DNA from: Candidatus Poseidoniales archaeon
GTDB taxonomy: Archaea; Thermoplasmatota; Poseidoniia; Poseidoniales; Poseidoniaceae
NCBI GenBank assembly: GCA_012959845.1
Contig: DUCL01000121.1
Location: 1 to 22,750, forward strand
DNA length: 22,750 nucleotides
Direction: 5' to 3'
This document shows, in pieces, positions 10,322 to 18,809 of this stretch. Made by a program: the position numbers and the translations under genes. The notes under the pieces are model-generated. The model was not told where the DNA came from, searched no databases, and was given only the letters and a program-made list of their open reading frames with translations. Within the stretch, counting starts at the first letter, position 1. Each line of letters begins with the position of its first letter.

Positions 10322-10333
10322 TTTTCCGGAAAA
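10322..10333. promoter_or_regulatory. Perfect 12-bp palindrome TTTTCCGGAAAA, possible operator
   Basis: The sequence equals its own reverse complement over 12 bases. It sits about 20 bp upstream of the candidate TATA element of the giant gene, a position where archaeal activators or repressors often bind. No regulator is identified; function is inferred from symmetry and position only. Confidence 0.3.
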
Positions 10334-10553
10334 ATGTTCGTTAAAGTAGAGATTTTGTATGAGTCTTATTTCAATTTTTACAGCCTTGAAAATCGTACGC
10401 CGAATATGGGGCAAAATATTTCAATTTGTAAAAAGAAATTATATTCTATCCAAATGTATCAGAGTGATTTGTTCATAGATCATGATTCATATTGCGTTCA
10501 GATTGATTGGACATTCTAAATCAATCGAATGACGCTAATAGAAGAAAAGGGGG

Positions 10554-10585
10554 GCCAAGAGAGCCGCCTCAACGGCTCTCTTGGC
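10554..10585 (-). terminator. Strong hairpin, probable terminator of the 1,050-residue surface-protein gene
   Basis: A perfect 13-bp stem (10554-10566 with 10573-10585, loop 10567-10572) is followed on the minus strand by CCCCCTTTTCTTC. It lies about 60 nt past the stop codon at 10648. Archaeal termination depends mainly on T-runs, so the hairpin may act instead in 3'-end processing or RNA stability. It is the last of three hairpins in this 3' region. Confidence 0.6.
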
Positions 10586-10594
10586 GAATAAACA

Positions 10595-10645
10595 TTGCCC
10601 GCAGGCAAATGTCTGAATTGATTTGTTTTAGATGTATAATCTAAA
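10595..10645 (-). other. Two short hairpins between the stop codon and the strong hairpin
   Basis: Reading away from the stop codon at 10648 on the minus strand, a 7-bp stem (10639-10645 with 10627-10633, 5-nt loop) comes first, then a 5-bp GC-rich stem (10604-10608 with 10595-10599, 4-nt loop). With the 13-bp hairpin beyond, they make three stem-loops in about 90 nt. Confidence 0.45.
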
Positions 10646-10647
10646 GA

Positions 10648-13600
10648 TCAGTAATCCCAATCTTTGTTTTCATCATCGTCATCGCCACGTCGGAGTATTC
10701 CAGCGCTTACAACAACTGCGACAAGCAGCAAGCCACCGATTAGTCCCCAGGTCCATCCTGGTACACTACCTGAGTCTGAGCCAGTACCGACTGTACCACC
10801 ATCGCCAGGGTCAGTGATTGTCTTATCTCTATGATATTCAATACTGTTCATACTTGCAGATGACTCGGTGTTACCCAGTGCATCTACAGGTACTGCGGTG
10901 AAGTGGTAATCCCATGTTCCTTCTGCGGTTGGCATTGCAATGTTGATAGTAGTATCAGTTGCACTTGTTGTAGAAACACACTGTGAAGGCATGTTTGCTG
11001 CATCGAATGATTCTTGCTTTTGGTAACATACATTCCAGTGATCTACATCGAATGTTTCACCGGTTGCAGCCCAAGAGACTGTCCATTCTTCTCCAACTGC
11101 TTGTACTGCCATGTTCATAGCAGATACTCCGCCATCAACGCCCTTATCTGCTACAATTGTTCCTGTACCGATAGGAGTGCTACAAGAGTCTGGAGCATTA
11201 CAAATTTCTACTGAAACATCATACGACATTCCATGCGCAGTCTTAGCACCAGAGAGTGTGTAGGTCTTTGCACCAGGCACTGCATTTGCAGTGAATGGGA
11301 AAAATGTATCATCGCAGTCACCTTGGCTACCATTTCCGTTATTGCATGTGATTGTTACAACTTCTGAATCAGATAAAAGTAGCACAGTAGAAACATTCCA
11401 GTTCATTACCAATGCTCCGCCCTGTCCTGCTGACGCATCAAAGGCAGATATACTTGCAACTGGCACTGCATCTTCTTCAAGAGCTGCACCAATCAATACT
11501 AGACTACCACCAGGTAGTACTGGAGTATTATCTGGGAGACTCACTTGGAACATTGAAGTTGTTCCATCAACATCTTCAGCAGTTGTTGACATAGAGACCC
11601 ATAGACCAGAATCTGTTACATACCAAAGTGATGTTGCACCTAGACTCTTTTCAAAGATTACTGTCATTGATTGTGTTAAGATATCATCTGCAGAATATGT
11701 GCTATCTGGCGCATATGCGACAACGCCAATAGCATCATAAGTGCCTGTGTATTCAGGAAGTACATTATCTTCAAATGAAGTCAAATCTCCATCCTCTGCA
11801 GTGATAGTAAATTCACCAGGGGCGAAATACTGTAGTGTATATTGGACTTCAATACCTGAGGTTGTTGTTGCAGAACCTACAGCATTGTTCCAAATCTCTA
11901 GCATCATTTCTTCACTGACTGATGCACCTTGTGAATCAGTAACGGTAACAGTAACTGCGAATACAGTTACATATTCATTAAGAATTGGGAATTGACAAGT
12001 GGTACCTGCACCTGCTGTGCCACCACATGGAAGATCACCTGATTGGTATGCCCAAGTATATTCAAGGGATTGACCAGATGGGTCATCTACATCGAATGCT
12101 TCAACAGACATTTGAAGAAGTTCTTCTTGACCTACTACTAGGTCTCCAATTGTATTCAAATCAAACGATGTAATCATCGGCAGACTGTTTACAACATCGA
12201 AAGTCACACTCTTATGGTTGTTTGAAGGGCGTTGGTCAGTCTTTCTGTCCATTGTCAAATCTGCTTCAAAGGTGTAAGTTCCTTCTTCAAGAGTTACAAT
12301 ATCACAAGCAAATCCGGTTAAGGAAGGAGGTAATGCTGGAGGTAGAACTGATGGGTCGTCTCCTAATTGTGCATGTTCGTATGCTGGAGGGACTCCGTCC
12401 ATACATTCACCTACAGTACTTGTTTGTGAGTTTGCTTCACCCTCTTTTGTGGTGGTGAATGTAATATTCCAATCATATAATGTTGAAAGATCACTTCCAC
12501 GATGTTCAACTTGCACATGCACTCGAGATGTACCAACATTAAGGTCTCCTATCTGACCATCACTGAGAGAGTAGGTTGGTTCTCCTGTTCCATCAGTGTT
12601 GTATCCTTGGTATACTGTGAGGGTTGTAATACGAATATCATGGTAATTGTTTTTATATCCAGTAATTTCATCTGCATTTGAGTTTGGATAGTCATCTGAA
12701 TTCTGTGATTCCTCGCACATATGGAACAATGTTGATTCAGTAGTTCCATTTCCTGTATCGGTTGTGTTTGTTTCCCAACATGATTCAAAGGCATCATAAT
12801 CAACGTAGTTCTGCAAAGATGCTTCAATTGAGTATGCTGCTGTTTCTCCGCTAACATCAGGTTCTACCTGTCCTTGATATGTCCAAACAGTTTGATAATT
12901 CAAAATGGTTCTTGGTTCTGTTGTGAAGTTGTTTGGGTCTTCACCATGTCGCCATGTCTCAACCATTTGACCGCTTGTTCCAGTGATTAGATCGTAGGAC
13001 CCCAATATGTCTGTGCCAGAACCCCCAGCACCACAGTTAGACAAGCATATCGCATTGATAAGATCTCCAGCAACCTTTAGATTTACTGTTACATTTCTTG
13101 GATTAAATCCAGCGTCTGATGAACCATTTGATACAACAGTTAATGTGAAAGCATGTGGACCTGAGCCGGTAATTAGATCTTTGCCGTCGTTGTTATCCCA
13201 TGAAAGGTCTATCGCAATGTCAACCCAGTCAATAACTGAGACTGTGATTTGTTGAACATCATTTCCAGGGTCTACATCATCAATTGCATTTACTACAATT
13301 TCAACGATATAGTTTCCAGCCATTGGAATCCACGTAATGTCATTTCCGGCATATTGCATAGTTGTTTTTCCTCCACCGAGGATTGCTCCAGCAGCGAGAC
13401 TCTGTATTGGACAAGCCAGTACGTCGTCACAAACAACATTGCCATTTTCCCAACTAAGGTCGTTGCCTTGTAGGTCTCTGGCTATCATTCCAGCGTTGCC
13501 ATCGCCGTCATCTAGGTAAACGGTTACAGCGTAACCCATTTCCTCGATTGCTGTATCGCCGCTATTCTTAATGAATGCAGCAAAGGTTGTCGATTCTCCA

Positions 13601-13800
13601 ACTTTTAGTTCGTTTCGACAGCCGTTCATATTACAACTTGTTTCTTTCGGTGATGTAATGGCAATTGTTTCAGCATCAGCGCCTGTACGGGCACCTGCTT
13701 CGTCAATTACCACAGTTTCTTCTAGCTCGACAAAGTCAATACTAGCAAAAATACTTGCTAGCATCAAAGCGACGAGAATCATAGGGGTCATTTTTCGCAT
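10648..13800 (-). CDS. Secreted, membrane-anchored multi-domain surface protein (about 1,050 residues)
   Basis: An S-layer-like or receptor-type envelope protein displayed outside the cell. It begins with a signal peptide (MRKMTPMILVALMLASIFA) and ends with a helix (about 1015-1038, LIGGLLLVAVVVSAGILRR) followed by the acidic tail GDDDDENKDWDY, which would place the bulk outside and the tail inside. In between are all-beta modules: CARDB-like stretches around 60-200, 190-300 and 415-540, a PKD/cadherin-like module near 552-640 (ending in AVTVTVTDSQGAS), and an Fn3-like module near 895-982 (WTVSWAATG to WDYHFTAVPVDALGN). Asp/Asn-rich loops such as YLDDGDGN suggest calcium binding. An ATG two codons earlier (13806) abuts GGAGGT with no spacing, whereas ATG 13800 is 6 nt away, so I prefer 13800. 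It is transcribed from its own promoter, between the ABC operon and the giant gene on the same strand. Ligand unknown. Confidence 0.9.
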   Translation of the reverse strand: MRKMTPMILVALMLASIFASIDFVELEETVVIDEAGARTGADAETIAITSPKETSCNMNGCRNELKVGESTTFAAFIKNSGDTAIEEMGYAVTVYLDDGDGNAGMIARDLQGNDLSWENGNVVCDDVLACPIQSLAAGAILGGGKTTMQYAGNDITWIPMAGNYIVEIVVNAIDDVDPGNDVQQITVSVIDWVDIAIDLSWDNNDGKDLITGSGPHAFTLTVVSNGSSDAGFNPRNVTVNLKVAGDLINAICLSNCGAGGSGTDILGSYDLITGTSGQMVETWRHGEDPNNFTTEPRTILNYQTVWTYQGQVEPDVSGETAAYSIEASLQNYVDYDAFESCWETNTTDTGNGTTESTLFHMCEESQNSDDYPNSNADEITGYKNNYHDIRITTLTVYQGYNTDGTGEPTYSLSDGQIGDLNVGTSRVHVQVEHRGSDLSTLYDWNITFTTTKEGEANSQTSTVGECMDGVPPAYEHAQLGDDPSVLPPALPPSLTGFACDIVTLEEGTYTFEADLTMDRKTDQRPSNNHKSVTFDVVNSLPMITSFDLNTIGDLVVGQEELLQMSVEAFDVDDPSGQSLEYTWAYQSGDLPCGGTAGAGTTCQFPILNEYVTVFAVTVTVTDSQGASVSEEMMLEIWNNAVGSATTTSGIEVQYTLQYFAPGEFTITAEDGDLTSFEDNVLPEYTGTYDAIGVVAYAPDSTYSADDILTQSMTVIFEKSLGATSLWYVTDSGLWVSMSTTAEDVDGTTSMFQVSLPDNTPVLPGGSLVLIGAALEEDAVPVASISAFDASAGQGGALVMNWNVSTVLLLSDSEVVTITCNNGNGSQGDCDDTFFPFTANAVPGAKTYTLSGAKTAHGMSYDVSVEICNAPDSCSTPIGTGTIVADKGVDGGVSAMNMAVQAVGEEWTVSWAATGETFDVDHWNVCYQKQESFDAANMPSQCVSTTSATDTTINIAMPTAEGTWDYHFTAVPVDALGNTESSASMNSIEYHRDKTITDPGDGGTVGTGSDSGSVPGWTWGLIGGLLLVAVVVSAGILRRGDDDDENKDWDY

Positions 13801-13806
13801 ATTCAT

Positions 13807-13813
13807 ACCTCCG
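13807..13813 (-). promoter_or_regulatory. Shine-Dalgarno site that decides the start of the surface-protein gene
   Basis: The minus strand reads CGGAGGT here. It directly touches the upstream ATG at 13806 but is 6 nt from the ATG at 13800, the usual spacing, so translation most likely begins at 13800. Confidence 0.6.
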
Positions 13814-13846
13814 ATGGTTCGGTGAAGTTCACCACTTCATGCTTCG

Positions 13847-13854
13847 TATTTATA
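13847..13854 (-). promoter_or_regulatory. TATA box of the surface-protein gene
   Basis: The minus strand reads TATAAATA, a near-ideal archaeal TATA box. Transcription would start around 13825, giving a short leader of about 25 nt that contains the ribosome binding site. Overlapping palindromes (13821-13833 and 13824-13838) cover the predicted start and could be a repressor site. A further inverted repeat, ATTGCA-CA-TGCAAT (13903-13916), lies about 50 bp upstream of the box. Confidence 0.65.
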
Positions 13855-14041
13855 CTATAGCGATAAGGAGTGATTGATTACTCATACTAATGCGTAGACC
13901 AAATTGCACATGCAATGGACCGAAGTACCACGATTTTACCTCTTATTAGAGCAGGTTATTTGTAAGAAATAGGCAATTTTTGAGCCGCGAAAACTATTAT
14001 TATCTAAATGCTAGAATGAAAATCAGCAGAAATGCAATAAT

Positions 14042-14103
14042 TCCAATTATCCCAATTATCCCAATTATCCCAATTATCCCAATTATCCCAATTATCCCAA
14101 TTA
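14042..14103. repeat. 9-bp tandem repeat, about 6.9 copies
   Basis: The plus-strand unit is CCCAATTAT. Five copies (14051-14095) are perfect; the first (14042-14050) differs by one base and the last (14096-14103) lacks one base. The array starts 17 nt beyond the stop codon of the permease gene. Because the unit is a multiple of three, one minus-strand frame stays open through it and encodes Gly-Ile-Ile repeats (see findings). Confidence 0.95.
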
Positions 14104-14120
14104 GCAAAATTATTATTTCA

Positions 14121-17100
14121 CTAATAATCTCTCAATGCTGCCGAGGGTGATATTTTCGCCGCCTTACTAACAGGAACTGCTGTTGCGATTAATACCAATA
14201 ACCACCCTCCAAAGAATACCATCAATATTGAATTCCATGGTAGTGTGAATTCTGCTCCTTGTGATTGCCAAAACGCAGTGTATAGAGCTCTATGGAAACC
14301 TATTGCTACGATGACACCGTTCAACATCCCCAGTACAGAGACCCATGAAACTTCAATCAAGAAAGAAATTGTCACCATGCGTGAACGATAACCTAGAGCC
14401 CTAAGAACTCCAATAGTTCGTTTTCTTTCTGATACTGAACGGACTGTCACAACACCTATTCCAGCGATCCCCACTATCAAACCAAGTGCCAAATAACCCT
14501 CAAAAATTGCTAAAATCGCCAATACAAGCGATTGGATTAACAGCACTTCGTCTGATAAAATCAGTACTGTTACACCTTCACCGGATAGATCCTGCTCGAG
14601 ATGTTCAGCAACCTCAGCGGCAGCAAACCTTGCATCACTCGGTTTTCCAGTTACAGAAAATGATTTCAGATTTGATGTGTCAAAATCTTCACTTGGTTGA
14701 GCATTGTCTGGAACACTAACATATAATCGCTCTAACTTTCCAGAAAATTGTTGTTCAACTATTTCATCGTTCATCCATATTCCTGCAGAAAACAAATATG
14801 AGGACTGTTCTAAGAAGCCTCCAACTTGCACAATTCTAGTGTTTGCAGGGTTGGAACTTTCAATTAGTAAAATTGAATCTCCAATTGAAAAACTCAACGG
14901 AACAATTGCTGCTTCTTGTGAAGCGGATTCAAGTCCAAAGGAAGCATCAATGAAGACTATGTCGTTACGATTTCCAATTGAATTCCACGCTTCTTTTTCA
15001 GTTAGTCCTAAACTTTCATCCCAAATGTGAAGTGGAAGCCCTCCATGTTGAGAAAAACCTTCATCGAAACCACGTAAAATATATGGCATTGATTCGCCAT
15101 CTGAATCCTCTATGAATACTATTGAGCGATAGACACCTCCTGTAGCATCTATCATCGATGGGTCGGTGGCGTTTAGATCCCATTGTGAATGGTTTCCTTC
15201 CAACTGAAGGGGCCTAGATGTAGGAGCCATCAATAAGATTTCAAATTCACCTTCTGCTTCGTAGACGAAATCACCTGAATAGTTCTCAAATTGCTCTGCA
15301 TAACCACCTAATACGATTACTGAAAAGACAGTGATTGAAAACATCCCCATCACTACTGCAGTTCGCATAGGTGTAGAGAGGGGATGGGCTAGAGCAACCG
15401 GAATTACAGGTCCGAGCCGTTTTGTCAGTACTTTTGCCCTACCGATTCGCTGCACAGCAAGAGGTGCTAAACTGGTTAGAACTAACACTCCTGCGAAAAC
15501 TTCAACCAATCCCAATGTAATGAATGCAAATTCATTTGGAGTTGTCATCGCTCTAATGGGGTCAATAGGCGCTAATATCAAAGTCCAAACCAATAGTAAT
15601 ACGCCGGTAAAACCAAGGGTATTCCTTCCTCTATGACGTGCCAAGTTAGAAATTATACTAGATTTGTTCTTTAGTTTTATAGCCAATTGCCAAGTGAATA
15701 CAGGAGTAATAGCGATAATAAGACAAATTCCTGCACCAACCCACAAAAGGTAAGACATGCCATTGTCAAGACCGAATACCAAGAGACCAATGGTACAAAT
15801 TGCAAAACCGCCTATCGTTATTATTTGAGTCAATAATAGGGTCCAAGGCACTCCTTCGCTATCGATTTTTGCCGTACCGCGAAGAGCCTGAACTATGTTT
15901 AGATTTGAAGACCATATTGCAGTTAGCCAAAGTGTTGTCATCGCAATTAGAAAGCCCCATGACCATCCAGAAATAACAGAATCAATGCTCCAACTGAAAC
16001 GGAATAGTCCCGCTCCAACCGACGAGAAAATATTTGAAAATCCTACACTTATCATCCATGCCAAAAATAGTCCCAAAATTGAACCGAGTAATCCGGCAAT
16101 GCTCGCCACTAATACGCCCTCTTGTACCGCTAATGCTCTCGCATCTGCCTTTCGCAGACCCAATGCTCTAATCGTTCCCAATTCCTCTCTGCGTGATTCA
16201 GAAAGCATCATGATTATTGTTAGAACTAGCAATATTCCTGCCGCGATGGTGAATGAACCGAAAACAAGGAACATTGCAGCCATAACACCACTTGACTCCG
16301 CTGCTGCTTCTGCAGATTGTAACTTTACAGGAGATAAGACGAGATTGCTATCTTCCATTGTTGACTTCTCATCAAACCATTGCTGAATTGCAGTGATAAC
16401 CTGCTGATTAGTTGTTGAGTTCGGACTTAAACTTCCTCCAGACAGCAGTAATATTGAACGTTCATCATCATCGGCCAGTGCTAATTCTTCTGCATCGTTT
16501 AATGATATCAATCCTAGCACGATTGAATCCAGTTGCTCCAATGCATCAAATCCCTGTACTGAACTATATTCGCCCCCATACAATAACCGAGTTGCTGAGC
16601 TGTTGCCAAATGCATATGGCAGCACACCTTTAACCCAAAATTGGCTTTCATTATTTAGTGATTCAAGACCATTCATCCTCGTTGATAATAACACACTTCC
16701 GTCATCAACAGATAGTGTGGAGTTTTCCCCACCGAATGCTAAAAACATCTGCGGCATTGGACCAATCCCTGGCGAATCTGAAAGTAATGGTAAGCGAATT
16801 GATTCAATCTGTTGATTTTCGTTATATTTGATCAAGCCGTTTTCGGACGAGCACCAATATTGGTTGATATCAAATTCTATTGAGGTGGTAGCATCACAAT
16901 ATTCAGGAATCAGACCTTCTATTTGTGATACGTTTTGAGTTGGAAAATTAGATGATTGTTGTTGAAGCGAAAAAGCCCCAGTGAATGAACCGTTAGTGAA
17001 ATTATTCTCTGCCCAGTAATATTCATCGCTCAGCAATCCAGAAACCAGTATGTGTATCCCTTGTTCATCAATAACGAAATCACTCGATAATATTCTCCCC

Positions 17101-18809
17101 GATGTAGTAATTACCTCTACTGCGGGTGCAAGTGGCTGTAATTCACTATCAAATGATTGAATTGCGATTGAATCATTGCCTTCACTAATTGCCAACCACT
17201 GATATTCATCCGAAATGTTGGATTGATGTGAAGTGGAAATTGATAAAATCATATTTTCACTTGAAAATGATTCAATGTATTCTGAGTCTAGGTCTTTTTC
17301 CGATGCCAAGTATAGGTCGGAATCATGTGAAATTAATCCTTGTATTCCATCGCCAGATAGCGCGAAATCTCCGAGCAGCCCTTCATCTGGTGCTCGCCAA
17401 ATCCAAGCATCTCCAGCACCCTCTATTTGGAATCCAACTCCGCTAGCACTAACATGCCAAAGTCCTCTATTGCCTTTGAAAAGATTGGTAATCGTTGAAT
17501 CACTGAGAGTAATCAATTGTTCATCATCAAATTGAACATCAATTAGTGGCACTTGTAATACCTCCATCATCACACTATCGGGTGCGAGGATTGTGAGATT
17601 TTCTCGCAGCGCAGAAACATCCTCTCCAGACACACGGCCTAAGCCTGCAGTTGACGATATTGTGAGTGCTCCTGAAGTATCTTCAACTGATAATTCTAAT
17701 CCTACATCTGATGACTTAATGTGTCTGTTAATAATTTCCTCGAGTTGTTCTAGTATTGGGTCTATTTGCTTGCGCGATGTTAAGGAGTCATCTAATGAAA
17801 ATGCAACATTATTGATTTTGTTATCAAGTGAATGAAGGGTTTGTGAAGTCGCTAAATCGGTGAACATGGTTGCAGTTCTCGTACCACCTCTAGCCCCTTG
17901 GCCCACATTATTGACAATCTCAATTATCTGGAATGTTCCCTCTTTACGTACTCTCCCATCATCCTCGTTGACAAACCAATCAACTTCAACAATATCTCCT
18001 ACACCAACTTCTAATTCATCGGCAAAGACAGTGTCAACTGCAATATATGCGACAGATTCTTGACTAGAGGTATGTGCTTCATCAAAATTGATATTTTGCT
18101 CATACAAGTGTGAAAAACGTAATCCATTGTCGCCAATATCGGACCAAATTAATTCCGAATCTACTGAAGCATTTCTTGCAAACCACGCAATATTTGCATT
18201 GGAGTTACCATTTTGCGAACTGACACTTACCGATGTTGAATAGCCGTATTGTCGGCCTGTAACATCATCTTTTAGAGACTCAGTAGTGCTGATTTCTTGC
18301 CAAATCTCTTCTGCTAATTGTTGCGAGAATTCTACCTTTGCCCCAGTATAGGGGTCGTAGCCAGATATCATAATATCTGTCTCATCATAGGCTACTTCAA
18401 CTTCCCATCTAACGGTTTCATCAAGGGAATCACCGACTACAAGTGAAGAAGTAATAATCGCACTTGCGATAACCAAACCGGCCAATAGTAAAGCAGCCTG
18501 TCTTTTTCTGCGCAACACGTTTTGACTTGCTAGCCTCCAAACTACCAGCCGTTGAGGCACCAACATTGGTTGAATTAAGACATGGCTCAAGAGGGCTATA
18601 CTCAAAGATCCAACCCACTGATTTGTGGTCGATAATTGTAACCAATTTAACAGAATAAATACTAGCAGTGCATCGACTAACGGGCCAAAAATCAATAGGC
18701 AGATTTTCCTCCACCCAAGTTGCCTTCTACGCCCTAGTCCATAGACTGAGATTATGCTCGGCACCAGTATTACCATACTGATGATGAGCATTTGTGAAAG
18801 CAGAATCAT
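14121..18809 (-). CDS. FtsX/MacB-family ABC transporter permease with very large external domains (1,562 residues)
   Basis: Membrane subunit of a LolCDE/MacB-type ABC machine that, in this family, couples ATP hydrolysis to pulling lipoproteins, peptides or other substrates from the outer face of the membrane rather than moving them through a channel. After three N-terminal helices and a fourth near 105-125, an external region spans about 130-835. FtsX domain 1 follows (FTIAAGILLVLTIIMMLS at about 845-865, then EELGTIRALG). Several more helices lead to a second external loop (about 1170-1420) and FtsX domain 2 (ALGLIVGIAGIGVVTVRSVS, then RTIGVLRALGYR), ending in ISPSAALRDY, a typical family terminus. 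Double-FtsX permeases are usually near 800 residues, so this is about twice that; residues about 443-710 look propeller-like. The ATG overlaps the ATPase stop by 4 bp and follows GAGGAGG, indicating translational coupling. Substrate unknown. Confidence 0.92.
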   Translation of the reverse strand: MILLSQMLIISMVILVPSIISVYGLGRRRQLGWRKICLLIFGPLVDALLVFILLNWLQLSTTNQWVGSLSIALLSHVLIQPMLVPQRLVVWRLASQNVLRRKRQAALLLAGLVIASAIITSSLVVGDSLDETVRWEVEVAYDETDIMISGYDPYTGAKVEFSQQLAEEIWQEISTTESLKDDVTGRQYGYSTSVSVSSQNGNSNANIAWFARNASVDSELIWSDIGDNGLRFSHLYEQNINFDEAHTSSQESVAYIAVDTVFADELEVGVGDIVEVDWFVNEDDGRVRKEGTFQIIEIVNNVGQGARGGTRTATMFTDLATSQTLHSLDNKINNVAFSLDDSLTSRKQIDPILEQLEEIINRHIKSSDVGLELSVEDTSGALTISSTAGLGRVSGEDVSALRENLTILAPDSVMMEVLQVPLIDVQFDDEQLITLSDSTITNLFKGNRGLWHVSASGVGFQIEGAGDAWIWRAPDEGLLGDFALSGDGIQGLISHDSDLYLASEKDLDSEYIESFSSENMILSISTSHQSNISDEYQWLAISEGNDSIAIQSFDSELQPLAPAVEVITTSGRILSSDFVIDEQGIHILVSGLLSDEYYWAENNFTNGSFTGAFSLQQQSSNFPTQNVSQIEGLIPEYCDATTSIEFDINQYWCSSENGLIKYNENQQIESIRLPLLSDSPGIGPMPQMFLAFGGENSTLSVDDGSVLLSTRMNGLESLNNESQFWVKGVLPYAFGNSSATRLLYGGEYSSVQGFDALEQLDSIVLGLISLNDAEELALADDDERSILLLSGGSLSPNSTTNQQVITAIQQWFDEKSTMEDSNLVLSPVKLQSAEAAAESSGVMAAMFLVFGSFTIAAGILLVLTIIMMLSESRREELGTIRALGLRKADARALAVQEGVLVASIAGLLGSILGLFLAWMISVGFSNIFSSVGAGLFRFSWSIDSVISGWSWGFLIAMTTLWLTAIWSSNLNIVQALRGTAKIDSEGVPWTLLLTQIITIGGFAICTIGLLVFGLDNGMSYLLWVGAGICLIIAITPVFTWQLAIKLKNKSSIISNLARHRGRNTLGFTGVLLLVWTLILAPIDPIRAMTTPNEFAFITLGLVEVFAGVLVLTSLAPLAVQRIGRAKVLTKRLGPVIPVALAHPLSTPMRTAVVMGMFSITVFSVIVLGGYAEQFENYSGDFVYEAEGEFEILLMAPTSRPLQLEGNHSQWDLNATDPSMIDATGGVYRSIVFIEDSDGESMPYILRGFDEGFSQHGGLPLHIWDESLGLTEKEAWNSIGNRNDIVFIDASFGLESASQEAAIVPLSFSIGDSILLIESSNPANTRIVQVGGFLEQSSYLFSAGIWMNDEIVEQQFSGKLERLYVSVPDNAQPSEDFDTSNLKSFSVTGKPSDARFAAAEVAEHLEQDLSGEGVTVLILSDEVLLIQSLVLAILAIFEGYLALGLIVGIAGIGVVTVRSVSERKRTIGVLRALGYRSRMVTISFLIEVSWVSVLGMLNGVIVAIGFHRALYTAFWQSQGAEFTLPWNSILMVFFGGWLLVLIATAVPVSKAAKISPSAALRDY

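Larger units (their letters stand above)
10122..10553. other. AT-rich intergenic region upstream of the giant surface-protein gene
   Basis: This stretch holds no convincing gene. On the minus strand it carries the ribosome binding site (GAGGTGA, about 10129-10135), a candidate TATA element and a perfect 12-bp palindrome, listed separately. An 8-bp inverted repeat (10501-10508 with 10519-10526, 10-nt loop) lies toward the terminator side. The 61-codon plus-strand frame at 10334-10519 looks like a chance opening in AT-rich DNA. Confidence 0.6.
13801..14120. other. Intergenic region between the ABC operon and the surface-protein gene
   Basis: It contains the surface-protein promoter (13807-13860), the palindromes near it, about 140 bp in which I see nothing definite, and the 9-bp tandem array next to the permease stop codon. 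No clear terminator for the ABC operon is visible apart from short T-runs just after its stop codon. Confidence 0.6.

Noticed and set aside
10334..10519. 61-codon plus-strand frame in the intergenic region
   Set aside because: AT-rich, no Shine-Dalgarno, no TATA at the right distance, no recognisable motif; it overlaps palindromic regulatory DNA.
14042..14103. CRISPR or iteron-type origin at the 9-bp array
   Set aside because: Copies are directly adjacent without spacers, and there is no nearby cas or replication-initiator gene.
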